Below, piece after piece: positions 22,717-33,100 of a stretch of 64,000 nt of DNA (positions are counted from its first letter, which is position 1; each line of letters opens with the position of its first letter). The notes below the pieces were generated by a model. The model was not told where the DNA came from. It made no database searches and saw only the letters and a program-made list of their open reading frames with translations. A program made the translations under genes and the position numbers. Source of the DNA: Deltaproteobacteria bacterium (lineage in GTDB: Bacteria > Myxococcota_A > UBA9042 > DTJE01); assembly GCA_029555025.1 (NCBI GenBank), contig JAKPTZ010000030.1:62001-126000 (forward strand), given 5' to 3'.

Positions 22717-25545
22717 ATGCCGGCCTTTCATCGCCACCGCGTAGCGGTGTTCATCGCGTGCCTTGTCGCCAGCACGCATGCCTATTCCGCGGACTCCGAG
22801 TACGCGGGGATGCTCGATACCGCAAGCGTCGGCGTGGCCGATTTCCTGAAGGGCAATCCCGTGGCGGACGGCAGGGGGGTCGTGATTGCGATCCTTGATT
22901 CGGGCGTCGATGTGGATACCCCCGGCCTGAAGGTCACCAGCACGAACGAGAACAAGATTCTGGTTGCCCGGGATTTCACCGACGAGGGCCTTGTTCGGTG
23001 CGGTCCGATCGATGTTGCGCCGGAAGGCACGGCAAAGACCCCCCGGGGGGTCGTTAACGGGTTGAAGGTGCGCGACGGGGTGAAGTTCTTTGCGGGATTC
23101 CTCGACGAGGTTCGCTTTCGAGGAACCGCAATCCAGGATCTGAACCGCAACGGGCGAAACGATGATTCGTTTGCGGTCGTGGTCGTCAAGGCTGCCGATG
23201 GCGCCTTCCAGGTACTTGTTGATACGGTCGGCGACTGGAACATGTCCGACGCGGTCGAGGTCGGTCCATGGGAGGTCACATTCAAGCCGCTGAAGTTCAT
23301 CGCAAGGCAGGCCCCGGACATCAACGCGGCTGTCAATGTCGGCGACGGCCCTGGCGGGACGGTCGATGTCGGATTCCATATCGCGGCGGGGTCTCACGGC
23401 ACGCACGTCGCCGGCATAGCGGCGGGCTTCGGCATTGGCGGCCGTCCTGGTTTTGACGGAATCGCGCCGGGCGCGAAGATTCTGTCGCTGAAGATTGGTC
23501 ACGGCGGGCTTTCCGGTGGCGCCACCGTCAGCAGCAGCATGATGCGGGCGCTTGATTTCGCAGCCGACTGGGGAAAGCGAAACAAGGCGAAGGTGGTTGC
23601 GAACGTCAGTTATGGCGTCGGATCAGTCCTGGAAGGCCATTCGGCCATGGATTCCTTCTGCAGGGCTTTCTCGGAAAGGAATCCGGACGTTCTGATTGTG
23701 GCTTCGGCCGGCAATAACGGGCCCGGTCTTTCAACGGTCGGCTCCCCTGCCGCATCGCCAGGGGTTCTGACGATCGGGGCCGTGCTCTCTCCTTCGATCG
23801 GTTCCGAGCAGCTCGGCGCCGAATCGATGTCCGTTCCGACTGCATATGCGGCATCCTCCAGGGGCGGGGAAGCGGCCAAGCCAGACGTGGCCGCACCCGG
23901 GCTTGCGGTGTCAACGATCCCGGGCTGGGTCAGGGGCGACACGATGAGCGGGACTTCGATGGCGGCGCCGCAGGTGGCCGGCGTTGCCGCCGTCGTCATG
24001 TCGGGGATCCTCGGGCAGAATCCGCAGGCGGACTTTCACTCCGGGATGGTTCTGCGGGCGTTGAAGGCTTCCGCAAGGCCGGTAAACGGATTCGGTCCGC
24101 TTGATGTCGGTTCAGGAATCGTCGATGCCGTCGGCGCGTTCAAGGCTTTGAGGAAATCCCTTTCAAACAGCATGGCGCTTGCGGTAAGCCGGCTTGATGT
24201 CGAAACAGAGGTGCCGACCCTGGGGGGGCGCAAGGGCCAGGCCCTTTTCTGGAGGGCTTCAGGTTGGGCTCCGGGAAGGGCGGACGCGGCCACCGTGACG
24301 GTGCGGCCGGTGTTCTCGCGGTCGTGCGGGGCCGATTGCCGCAAGGGATTTTTCGGGCGCTTCAAGGTTTTTGCGGACAGCAGGTGGATTGGCGTTTCGA
24401 AGCGTGGCTTTCATGTCTCCGGGGATGGATCGGCCTCCTTTCAGTCCTGGGTCGAGAAGCCGGAAGTCCTGGGTCCCGGCGTTCATACCGGCCTGATCAG
24501 GGTGGTATCCGAAGGCGGCGTCGAGGCGGCAATTCCGGTCACCGTTGTGGTTCCCCACCCGGATTCGCCGGTCGATGGCGTAAGAAGGATTCTGATGCGC
24601 TCGCTGAGGATCCCAAAGTCCTCGGTGATGCGGATTCCTTTCGACATTCCCGATGGAGCGTCGTCCGTTGCCATACGGGCTGTGGCTGCCGACGGCGCCA
24701 GGGCAACGGCGTCGGTCAGCCTGCATGACGGCCAGGGTAACACGGTACACAGGCTTTCCGGCATGATCCACTCGGAAGATGGCCGGCGCGTGGAAGCTTC
24801 CATGAGTCCGTCCGGCATGTTGGAAAAGGGTACCTGCGAACTGGTCATTTCGGGTGGGCACAGCATTGACTCGGTAGTCGATCTCGAAATCAGCTTCGGG
24901 ATGATCAGTGTTACCGGCCCGGCCACTTTCGAACTGAAACCAGGAAAGACGCCGGTTGCCTTCATCGAGGCGGTCAACAGGATGCCCGGCGCTTTCACCG
25001 GGTCGGTCAAGGCTTCGATTGACGGCTTTGAGACGGTGCGGAGCGTGCGGTTGAACACGGGAGCCTTCGAAGAAGGGTTTTCGATTGGGCGCGACTTTGA
25101 CCAGGTTCTGGTTGATATTGAGTTCGATTCCCGTGACTTCGCGAAGTTCACCGATGTATCCGTCAATGTTGTTGACCGCGACGGAGAACGGGTTGTTCAA
25201 AGGGCGATGAACGGTCGGAGGCTGGCCTTTTCCGTCAAGGGCGGTGAAGGCCACCAGTCCGATTTCAGGCTTCAGGTCACGCCCGCTTTCGCCAATGGGG
25301 GCGAGGCTGTGATGAAGGTCACGATGACGTACATCTGGAAGGAACAGATACAACTCTCTGCAACGCTGGAAGGGGCGGGCGTCATAAGGCTTTATCCCGG
25401 GATTCCGGCAACTTTGCGTCTTGAGGCGTCATCGACGCCGCCGGCGGCGCCATCGGGCGCGGCCTGGTTCGGCAGGATGGATTTTGTTGACCGAAAGGAT
25501 TCGCGATCAAGGGCAATGCTGGAATTCAGGGCGGTTCCGCGTTGA
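22717..25545 (+). CDS. Secreted subtilisin-like serine protease (S8), TPP II-like layout
   Basis: A 942-residue protein with a signal peptide (about 1-25). The catalytic triad is complete: Asp61 in VIAILDSGVDVD, His227 in GSHGTHVAGIAAG, and Ser414 in SGTSMAAPQVAGVAAV. The oxyanion Asn is residue 333 in SAGNNGPG. An insertion places Asp and His 166 residues apart, far more than in subtilisin and similar to tripeptidyl-peptidase II. The 500 residues after the protease domain look like beta-sandwich modules, as in TPP II-like and other large subtilases. The likely role is extracellular protein degradation or processing. The assignment to S8 is firm; the TPP II-like subgroup is inferred from spacing. 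Confidence 0.9.
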   Translation: MPAFHRHRVAVFIACLVASTHAYSADSEYAGMLDTASVGVADFLKGNPVADGRGVVIAILDSGVDVDTPGLKVTSTNENKILVARDFTDEGLVRCGPIDVAPEGTAKTPRGVVNGLKVRDGVKFFAGFLDEVRFRGTAIQDLNRNGRNDDSFAVVVVKAADGAFQVLVDTVGDWNMSDAVEVGPWEVTFKPLKFIARQAPDINAAVNVGDGPGGTVDVGFHIAAGSHGTHVAGIAAGFGIGGRPGFDGIAPGAKILSLKIGHGGLSGGATVSSSMMRALDFAADWGKRNKAKVVANVSYGVGSVLEGHSAMDSFCRAFSERNPDVLIVASAGNNGPGLSTVGSPAASPGVLTIGAVLSPSIGSEQLGAESMSVPTAYAASSRGGEAAKPDVAAPGLAVSTIPGWVRGDTMSGTSMAAPQVAGVAAVVMSGILGQNPQADFHSGMVLRALKASARPVNGFGPLDVGSGIVDAVGAFKALRKSLSNSMALAVSRLDVETEVPTLGGRKGQALFWRASGWAPGRADAATVTVRPVFSRSCGADCRKGFFGRFKVFADSRWIGVSKRGFHVSGDGSASFQSWVEKPEVLGPGVHTGLIRVVSEGGVEAAIPVTVVVPHPDSPVDGVRRILMRSLRIPKSSVMRIPFDIPDGASSVAIRAVAADGARATASVSLHDGQGNTVHRLSGMIHSEDGRRVEASMSPSGMLEKGTCELVISGGHSIDSVVDLEISFGMISVTGPATFELKPGKTPVAFIEAVNRMPGAFTGSVKASIDGFETVRSVRLNTGAFEEGFSIGRDFDQVLVDIEFDSRDFAKFTDVSVNVVDRDGERVVQRAMNGRRLAFSVKGGEGHQSDFRLQVTPAFANGGEAVMKVTMTYIWKEQIQLSATLEGAGVIRLYPGIPATLRLEASSTPPAAPSGAAWFGRMDFVDRKDSRSRAMLEFRAVPR

Positions 25546-25579
25546 TCCGGTTCTTCCGGCGGCGGGGAGGGGTTTGCGG

Positions 25580-26272
25580 TTGGGCACAAGGCTGGTTCTG
25601 GCATCCTTCAACAAGGGCAAGCGGCGTGAGGTGTCGCGAATACTTCACGATATCGACGTGCTTTCGCCGCCGGACTTCGGCATTGCCGGGCTGCCGCCCG
25701 AGGATGGCTCCACCTTCCTTGAGAATGCCGTTATAAAAGCCGCCTTTGTGGCATTCCAGACGCGCATGATGGCCGTCGGCGACGACTCGGGCCTTGAGGT
25801 TGAGGCGCTTGAGGGACGCCCCGGCGTTCATTCCGCAAGATTTGCCGGTCCGGAAGCCGACGATGCCGCGAATATCGACAAACTCCTTGCGGAACTTGAG
25901 TCGGTCGGGAACCGCAAGGCACGATTCGCATGCACGGCCGTCCTGGTTGTTCCATTCCAGGTCGAGCCCGCTGTTCTCGCGGACGTGCAGCCGGTGCAGG
26001 GGATCAAGGTTATTCAGGTATCAGCGGCAGGGCGCCTGCCCGATGGGTTCAGCGCGTTCGCGGCATGCGGCACCGTCGAGGGCGAGATCATCGATGACCG
26101 TCGTGGGCACGATGGTTTCGGATACGATCCAGTATTCCTGGTTCCGTCGCTGGGCCTGACGTTTGCCGAGATTCCCCCCGACCTGAAGAACGACATGTCG
26201 CATCGCGGCAAGGCATTCCGGGCGCTTGCCCCGCTGATTGCCCGTATTTCGGACAGGGGTTGGGCGGGATGA
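25580..26272 (+). CDS. rdgB: RdgB/HAM1-type XTP/dITP pyrophosphatase
   Basis: A 230-residue house-cleaning enzyme that hydrolyses non-canonical purine triphosphates to monophosphates. Signature segments are LVLASFNKGKRREVSRIL, the metal site GSTFLENAVIKAAF, GDDSGLEVEALEGRPGVHSA, and the C-terminal GHDGFGYDPVFLVP plus NDMSHRGKAFRAL. The start is taken as TTG at 25580 because a strong GGGGAGGGG site lies 7 bases upstream and the conserved N-terminus begins here; TTG at 25574 is possible. The region before EGEIID is about 20 residues longer than usual. The stop overlaps the next gene as ATGA. Confidence 0.9.
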   Translation: MGTRLVLASFNKGKRREVSRILHDIDVLSPPDFGIAGLPPEDGSTFLENAVIKAAFVAFQTRMMAVGDDSGLEVEALEGRPGVHSARFAGPEADDAANIDKLLAELESVGNRKARFACTAVLVVPFQVEPAVLADVQPVQGIKVIQVSAAGRLPDGFSAFAACGTVEGEIIDDRRGHDGFGYDPVFLVPSLGLTFAEIPPDLKNDMSHRGKAFRALAPLIARISDRGWAG

Positions 26273-27261
26273 GTCGGGAACTGCTGCTTTCAACCGAGGC
26301 CGACAGGCGCGTTCAAGCCCTGTACGCCATGCTTTCCCCATGCCGCCTCTGTCCCAGGCGATGCGGAGTTGACAGGCTTGCCGGGGAAGTCGGTTTCTGT
26401 GGAACCGCCGGGGCCGTGGTCTCCGCCGCTACCGCGCATTTCGGCGAGGAGCCTGGAATTTCAGGAACGGGCGGATCGGGAACGGTCTTCTTCTCGGGAT
26501 GCAATCTTCGGTGCATCTATTGCCAGAATCATCAGATAAGCCAGGGTGTCGCAAGCTCCACCCCGTGGTCCAGGTCGGATGATACGCCACGACTGGCCGC
26601 GACCATGCTCTCGCTTCAGGCCCGCGGTTGCGGCAACATCAATCTGGTCACCCCGTCGCACGTGGTGCCGATGGCCGTCGATGCGCTGGTTCTGGCGGCA
26701 AGGTCGGGTCTTCGGATACCGGTCGTCTGGAACTCGTCCGGATACGACTGCGTCGAAGTTCTGCGGCTGCTCGAGGGCGTCGTGGATGTCTGGCTTCCGG
26801 ATCTCAGGTACTCGGACGGGTGGGCTGCGTCCGAGTGTTCCTCCGCGCCTGACTACGTCGATGTGGCGCACGCGGCCCTGCTCGAAATGGCGCGTCAGGT
26901 CGGAACTGAACCGATCATGGGTCCGGAAGGTTATCTTCTGCGTGGAATGATTATCAGGCTTCTTGTTCTCCCGAACGACATGGCGGGGGTCAGGGAATCA
27001 CTGGACTTCATCCTTGAACACATCGGGTCGGATGCCCGTGTCGCACTGATGTCGCAGTACTTCCCGTCGCACCTTGCCCCGGGAAACGATCTGCTTTCCC
27101 GGCGACCGACCCCGGCCGAGTATCTCCGGGCGGTGAATCATGCAGAGCGCCTTGGATTCAGGCACGCGCTTGTCCAGGAGATGGAGGCCGCCGATTTCTA
27201 TCGTCCGGATTTCAACCTCAAGGCCGAACCGTTCGCCGACGCCGACCGGTTCACGAAGTAA
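26269..27261 (+). CDS. Radical SAM protein of the PflX/PflA-like group
   Basis: A 330-residue protein. An N-terminal Cys cluster (CRLCPRRCGVDRLAGEVGFC) precedes the radical SAM motif FFSGCNLRCIYCQNHQIS. This arrangement is that of the PflX group (COG1313), related to pyruvate formate-lyase activase and the AmmeMemoRadiSam system proteins. Later motifs include INLVTPSHVVPMAVDAL and PVVWNSSGYDCVEVLRLL. The partner protein is unknown; no glycyl radical enzyme is present in the window. The ATG overlaps the rdgB stop by one base, implying coupled translation. Confidence 0.85.
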   Translation: MSRELLLSTEADRRVQALYAMLSPCRLCPRRCGVDRLAGEVGFCGTAGAVVSAATAHFGEEPGISGTGGSGTVFFSGCNLRCIYCQNHQISQGVASSTPWSRSDDTPRLAATMLSLQARGCGNINLVTPSHVVPMAVDALVLAARSGLRIPVVWNSSGYDCVEVLRLLEGVVDVWLPDLRYSDGWAASECSSAPDYVDVAHAALLEMARQVGTEPIMGPEGYLLRGMIIRLLVLPNDMAGVRESLDFILEHIGSDARVALMSQYFPSHLAPGNDLLSRRPTPAEYLRAVNHAERLGFRHALVQEMEAADFYRPDFNLKAEPFADADRFTK

Positions 27262-27347
27262 ACAGCCCGTCGGCCGTTTTCTTATTCGCCCCCTTTCCCG
27301 ATGAAAGTAGTATCCTCGCACGTTGCCGGAAACGGACCGGGAGCTTC

Positions 27348-28760
27348 ATGCACGGACTTCCTTCAGATCTGGCCGGCCTCCAGGCGCGAGCGGCCGACAT
27401 TTCCCGCAGGCATCCGGGCATGGGCTCGGTGCGCGTTCTCGATGTATTCGAGCCGTCCGGCGGCGGTCAGGTCGTCAGGTTCCAGCTCGACAACGGACTG
27501 CAGGTGATCCTGTGGCCGGATCATTCAGCGCCCCTGGTGTCGTTCCAGACATGGTTCAAGGTCGGAACCGTCAACGAATGCGGGTTCAAGAACGGCATTG
27601 CCCACCTTTTCGAACACCTGATGTTCAAGGGAACCGAGCGATACCCCCACCGGTGTTTCGATAAACTGCTTGAAGAGGCGGGGGCCCAGAACAACGCCGC
27701 AACCTGGCTCGACTGGACGTTCTATTACGAGAATCTGCCATCGGAAGCCCTTGATCTTGCTTTTGATCTTGAATCCGATCGGATGGTCAACGTCGTAATT
27801 GATTCGAAGGAACTCGATTCCGAGCGCGACGTCGTGCTGAGTGAAAGAAGATACCGGGTCGACAATGACCCGGACGGGGAAATGGAGGAAGCGCTTTTTG
27901 CTTCGCTTTTCCCGAATCATCCTTATGGCACGCCGACCCTTGGCACCGCCGACGCAATAGAGTCCATCAACCTGTCCGACTGCCGTGGTTTCTATCGCAG
28001 CTTCTACCAGCCGTCGAACGCGATTCTCGTGATCGTCGGCGACTGCACGTACGAGCGCGCGGTGGAACTCAGCCTGACAAGGTACGGCATGATCCCCGGC
28101 TCCCCGGCCATCGAGTCGCCGGTTCCCCCGTTTCTTCCACCTCGCGCAGGCACCAGTGAACTCGCGCTGGATGTCAACTCCGAGCGCATGAGGATTGGCT
28201 GGGTAACCGTTCCGGCCGGAGATCGGGTGGCGGTCGCGCTGGACGTGGCAAACGAGATTCTCTTTGCCAACGAATCCTCGCGTGTTTTCAAGCGCCTGAT
28301 TGACGATCTTCCCCTTGCGTCCGACGTGGACGGCACTTCCGAGCCGATGCGGCTTGCGGGAACCTTCATCGTGGATGTGATCATCAACGAGGGCGAAAAG
28401 GCCGAGGATGCCCTGTCGCTTGTTCTTGAAGAGATCGACAGGTTCGGCAGGGACGGCCCATCGGCCGCCGAGCTTGCCAGGGCCTGCAATCACCTCGAGG
28501 CGTCCTTCCTGAGATCGATGATCACGGTCGGCTCCCGGGCGACCCAGCTTGGCATCTGGCATGTCACCACCGGGGATTACAGGCAACTGTTCACCTTCGT
28601 GGATGATGTCAGGGCCGTGGATGCCGAGTCGGTCAGGAAGGCCGTCGCCGATTACCTGGTGCCTGGTCTTGCCGTGACGATACTGGGGCGTCCCTCGACC
28701 TGGCCTCACGGCGTCGTTCCCCTTGAAGCCGCAGGGGCGGAAACGGAGGTCGGCCGATGA
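27348..28760 (+). CDS. M16 family zinc metalloprotease, catalytic subunit
   Basis: A 470-residue inverzincin. The HxxEH zinc site is residues 86-90 in IAHLFEHLMFKGTERYP, and the downstream Glu is in ELDSERDVVLSERRYRVDND. FFPNHPYG-type sequence (ASLFPNHPYGTPTLG) and YQPSNAILVIVGD are also typical. No signal peptide is seen, so it is probably cytoplasmic, unless exported by another route. It pairs with the following gene, whose product lacks the zinc site, as in two-subunit M16B peptidases. GGGAG precedes the ATG. Confidence 0.9.
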   Translation: MHGLPSDLAGLQARAADISRRHPGMGSVRVLDVFEPSGGGQVVRFQLDNGLQVILWPDHSAPLVSFQTWFKVGTVNECGFKNGIAHLFEHLMFKGTERYPHRCFDKLLEEAGAQNNAATWLDWTFYYENLPSEALDLAFDLESDRMVNVVIDSKELDSERDVVLSERRYRVDNDPDGEMEEALFASLFPNHPYGTPTLGTADAIESINLSDCRGFYRSFYQPSNAILVIVGDCTYERAVELSLTRYGMIPGSPAIESPVPPFLPPRAGTSELALDVNSERMRIGWVTVPAGDRVAVALDVANEILFANESSRVFKRLIDDLPLASDVDGTSEPMRLAGTFIVDVIINEGEKAEDALSLVLEEIDRFGRDGPSAAELARACNHLEASFLRSMITVGSRATQLGIWHVTTGDYRQLFTFVDDVRAVDAESVRKAVADYLVPGLAVTILGRPSTWPHGVVPLEAAGAETEVGR

Positions 28761-30064
28761 CCAGAGGGTACGTGCCGGCCTCGGATGCGCCGTGCCTGAT
28801 TCACATGGAAGACAACCGCTTCCCGCTGGTGTTTTTTGAAGTACTGGTGTTTGGCGGTTCATACGACGATCCGCCGGGACTTGAAGGGCTTGCCGATCTG
28901 ACAGCCCTGAACCTGCTCCGGGGCACCACCAGGCGATCCCACGCGGAAGTCATGGATGGTTTCAACGACCTTGGCGCCTCCGTGGATGTCACTTCGCATC
29001 GCGAGTACATCTCGATTTCGGGTGATTTCATGCCCCGGTGCATGGAACCCTTCACGTCGCTTCTGTGCGAGGTTCTTTCCCGACCGGCCTTCCCGGTTCA
29101 GGAATTCAGGAAGGAACGGGCCCTGGCGCTGGAGGACATCAGGAATCTGGTCAATGACGACGCCGAACTGGCAAGGCAGCATTTTCACAGGTACATCTAT
29201 GGGGATCGTCTTGACGGGCGCCCTTCCAGCGGATGGTTCAGGACGGTGTCCAAAATATCCGTCCAGGACTGTCGGGATTTTTATCAGGGGCACTTTGTTT
29301 CGGGAAATGTCGCCGTTGTCCTGGCGGGGGCGATTTCCAGGGAACTCGCCGACGATTTCGCATCCAGGGTTGTCGGCTCCCTTCGAACCGGCCCTTCGGC
29401 GGTTCCGCCGGAGGTCGACGATTCACCGGTCAACGGTGGAAGGATCCTTATAGTCGACAAACCAGGCCGCAACCAGGCTCAGGTCGTGATGGGGCACCCC
29501 TCGGCCGGCTGGAACTGCCCCGATCTTTTTGCCCTTCTGGTCGGCAACACGGCCTTCGGGGGGACGTTCACATCCCGGCTGGTCGACGAGATTCGCGAGA
29601 AGAGGGGCTGGAGCTATGGTGTTTCGTCCAGCATCTTCGCGGGAAGAACCAGTGGAACCCTGATGATGCGCTTCTTCCCGGAAAACAGGGATCTGGCACC
29701 GGCTATCGAACTGGTAGAAAAGTTGTTTTCTTCAACAGCTTTCGGCGGTCTTTCCGCGGACGAGGTGGATGCGGCGCGCAAGTACCTGATAAGGCAGTAT
29801 CCTTTCCGGATCGAGACGGTCAGGAAGCGTGCGGACGAACTGGTCGCGGATCTGGTTTTCGGTCGTCCTGCGGGCGTCATGTCAAGGTTTGTGGAACTGG
29901 TGTCGAGTCAGGACGGGCAAGCCGTGAACCAGTCGCTCGGGCGCCACTTCAGGCCGGCCGACCTTTCTACGGTTCTTGTCGGGACGGCGGCGGAAATCAG
30001 GCGGGATCTGGTCGCGCTGGCCGGTGCCGGTTCCGTTGACACCGTTGATTACAGGAGCGAATGA
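28757..30064 (+). CDS. M16 family protein, non-catalytic partner subunit
   Basis: A 435-residue M16 fold protein. At the place of the zinc motif it reads GLEGLADLTALNLLRGTTRR, with no HxxEH, so it should not be catalytic alone. The rest is family-like: FRKERALALEDIRN, FYQGHFVSGNVAVVLAGAI and the C-terminal LVDEIREKRGWSYGVSSSIF, where the Arg and Tyr that position substrate are kept. It probably forms a heterodimer with the preceding gene product. Start and stop overlap as ATGA. Confidence 0.88.
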   Translation: MTRGYVPASDAPCLIHMEDNRFPLVFFEVLVFGGSYDDPPGLEGLADLTALNLLRGTTRRSHAEVMDGFNDLGASVDVTSHREYISISGDFMPRCMEPFTSLLCEVLSRPAFPVQEFRKERALALEDIRNLVNDDAELARQHFHRYIYGDRLDGRPSSGWFRTVSKISVQDCRDFYQGHFVSGNVAVVLAGAISRELADDFASRVVGSLRTGPSAVPPEVDDSPVNGGRILIVDKPGRNQAQVVMGHPSAGWNCPDLFALLVGNTAFGGTFTSRLVDEIREKRGWSYGVSSSIFAGRTSGTLMMRFFPENRDLAPAIELVEKLFSSTAFGGLSADEVDAARKYLIRQYPFRIETVRKRADELVADLVFGRPAGVMSRFVELVSSQDGQAVNQSLGRHFRPADLSTVLVGTAAEIRRDLVALAGAGSVDTVDYRSE

Positions 30065-30101
30065 AGCCCCGGCCGACGGCGGGGGTCCGATTCCGTTGCA
30101 G

Positions 30102-33100
30102 ATGGAAGATTTTTCGGTTGCAGGCGTAAGGCTCCCTTCAGACCTGTCGGAACTCCTGGCGGGGCGGACTCGGGCCGCCGCGGTCGCCAGCCATGAACAT
30201 GCCGCCGTCATCGCCGCGCTTGTCGGCTCGGCCGCGCGGCGCCCCGTCTTTCTCGTTGCCCCCGATCAGGCCGCGGTGGAACGGATTTCCGGCCTTGCAA
30301 GATACCTTGTCGAGTTCGGTCCCGAGCCATTCGATTTTCCGCGATGGCCATCCGGACTTCAGTCTCCGTATGAGCAGGTGGTCGAAAGTCCTTTTGTCGC
30401 CGCGGCAAGGCTTGGCGCGCTCGCCACTTGTTCCCTGGCCGAGACGCCCTTCCTGCTTGCGCTTGACGCCGCAAGGGCGTCTGCCAGGGTCATTCCATTC
30501 GCCTCCTTTTCCGATGGGCTCTTTCAGGTTCAGGTCGGTCGTCCCCTCAACGTGGAGGAAGTCGTCGGGCTGCTTGCCAGGGCCGGCTACCGTCGAGTGT
30601 CCTCGGTGGTGGAGCCGGGGGAGTTCTCGATCAGGAATGCCGTGCTTGACGTCTTTTCGCCATTTCACGACGAGCCGTTCAGGGCCGAGGTTGATTACGA
30701 CGAAGTCGAGACCCTTCGCTTCTTTGACCCGGCTTCCCAGAGAACGCGTCGGACGGTGGATCACGTCTGGATTGTGCCGGCATGGGATGTTCCATGTTCC
30801 GAGGCGGCGTTCAGGGATGCGGCGATTTCACTTCGGGACGCCGCCGCCGCAGGCGGAGTATCGACGACGGTGGCCGGCGCAATCGAGTTCCAGCTTTCCC
30901 AGGGCCGCACCCCGCCGGGATTTCCCGGCATGCTGCCATTCCTGTATCCGGAGATGGAACTTCCGGTCGATTATGTCGGCGACGACGTCGCCGTCATTGT
31001 CGTCGATCCCGAAGGATGCAGGCGCAGCGCGAACGAGGCCCTCGATGCGCTGGCGGAAGCGAGGAACGCGGCGCTTGAGGGCAGCACCGCCTTGCTGGAG
31101 CCGGGTGAAAGGCCCGGAATGATGCGCCCGCTGGCAGCCGAACCGGATCGGCTTGCGGTCGGCGGGGATGCATTGCTTCAAAGACTTCTTTCGCATCCGT
31201 CCGCGATGATCCTGGAGGTTTCCCCGGAAGGTGGCATCCTGGGGCCTTCCCACAGGCTTGGTTCATCGGTCGATCTTGTTGTATGCACGGCCGCGGACGT
31301 CCCGGTGGCCGAGCGTGTTGCCGCGCTGCGGAAGATTGCATCCGAACTGGTCGAGACCGGCGACTCCCTTCTGCTGGTCGCCCCTTCCGAAGGCGAGGCG
31401 CGCCGCGTCTCCCAGATTCTTGAGACCGGCGGCCTGGCAACCGAGGAGGCTTCAAGCTTCGGCCTTGCCGCCCTTCTTGCGGCCAGGGCGGGTATCAGGG
31501 TCGGCAGTGGAAGGATCAGGCTTCCATTCGGCCTGGAGTCGTGGGGCGTATTCGTGATGCCTTCCGAGGCCGTGTTCGGCGTCAAGGATGTCTTGACACG
31601 ACGTCAGCAGGAACGCCGCAATATTAAGAAAATTCAGGAGTTCCGTGAGCTTTCCCGCGGGGATATGGTCATTCACCGTGATCACGGAATGGGTGTGTTC
31701 GAAGGGATGATGGACGTCACCGTCGATGGCGTCGTTTCCGAATGCCTGCTCCTGAGCTACAGGGGGGGGGATCGCCTTTATGTACCTGTTGACCGGGCGA
31801 ACCTGCTGGAAAAGTATACCCCGCCTTCCGAAGGTCAGTCCAGGCAGCTTGATCGTCTTGGAACCCAGGCATGGGCCGCCAGAAAGAAGCAGGCGCGCAG
31901 CGCCGCCCGGGACATCGCGGACAATCTTCGCAAGCTGTACGCAAGGAGGATGGCATCGACCGCTCCATCCATGTCGGCCCCGGATGCCGAGTTCCGCGAG
32001 TTCGAGGCGACTTTCCAGTGGGAGACCACGCCGGATCAGGACAAGGCGATCGCGGAAATCCTTGAGGATCTGCAGAACCGTACGCCCATGGATCGGCTTG
32101 TCTGCGGCGATGTCGGTTTCGGCAAGACCGAGGTAGCCATCAGGGCCGCTTTCAAGGCCATTTCGGACGGATACCAGGTTGCGGTTCTTGTGCCGACGAC
32201 GATTCTTGCCGAACAGCACAGGCTGACGTTCGCCGCCAGGTTCCGGAATACCCCGGCAGTCATTGAATCGATAAGCCGCTTCAAGAGCCCGCGCGAGATC
32301 AGGCAGACACTTCAGGCGCTTCGAACCGGCGGAATCGACGTTATTGTTGGTACGCACCGTCTGCTGTCGGCCGACGTGCAGTTCATGAATCTTGGCCTGC
32401 TGATAATCGATGAAGAGCAGAGATTTGGCGTTGCCCACAAGGAACGGCTTCGGGAGATGGCCGCCGGAGTCCACACGATGTCGCTTACCGCCACGCCGAT
32501 TCCCAGGACGCTCCACATGGCCCTTTCGGGAATTCGCGAGCTCTCGCTGATCACGACTCCCCCCAGGGATCGCCTGGCCGTGAGGACGTTCGTCGCACGG
32601 TCGGGAATGGGACTGATACGGTCCGCGATTCTGCGGGAGACGGCGCGCGGCGGCCAGGTGTTTGTCGTGCACAACCGGGTCGAGGACATACACGAACTTG
32701 CCGCCTCGATATCGGTGGCAGTGCCCGAGGCCAGGATCTGCGTCGGCCACGGGCAGATGTCGGGCCAGGAACTTGAGGCCGTGATGTCCGGTTTCGTCAG
32801 GGGCGATTTCGACGTGCTCGTCGCGACAACCATCGTCGAGTCAGGCCTGGACATCGGAACCGCCAACACGATTATCATCCACGATGCCGACAGGCTTGGC
32901 CTTGCCCAGCTTTATCAACTTCGTGGACGGGTCGGCCGATCCAGCGAGCAGGCATGGTGTTACCTGCTTGTCCGGGATCCCGGTCGATTGAGCGGCGAGG
33001 CGCGGATGCGGATCGAGGCAATCGAGAGGTTCAGCGAGCTGGCAAGCGGATTCAACGTTGCCAGCATGGATCTGGCGATTCGAGGAAGCGGGGAGATCCT

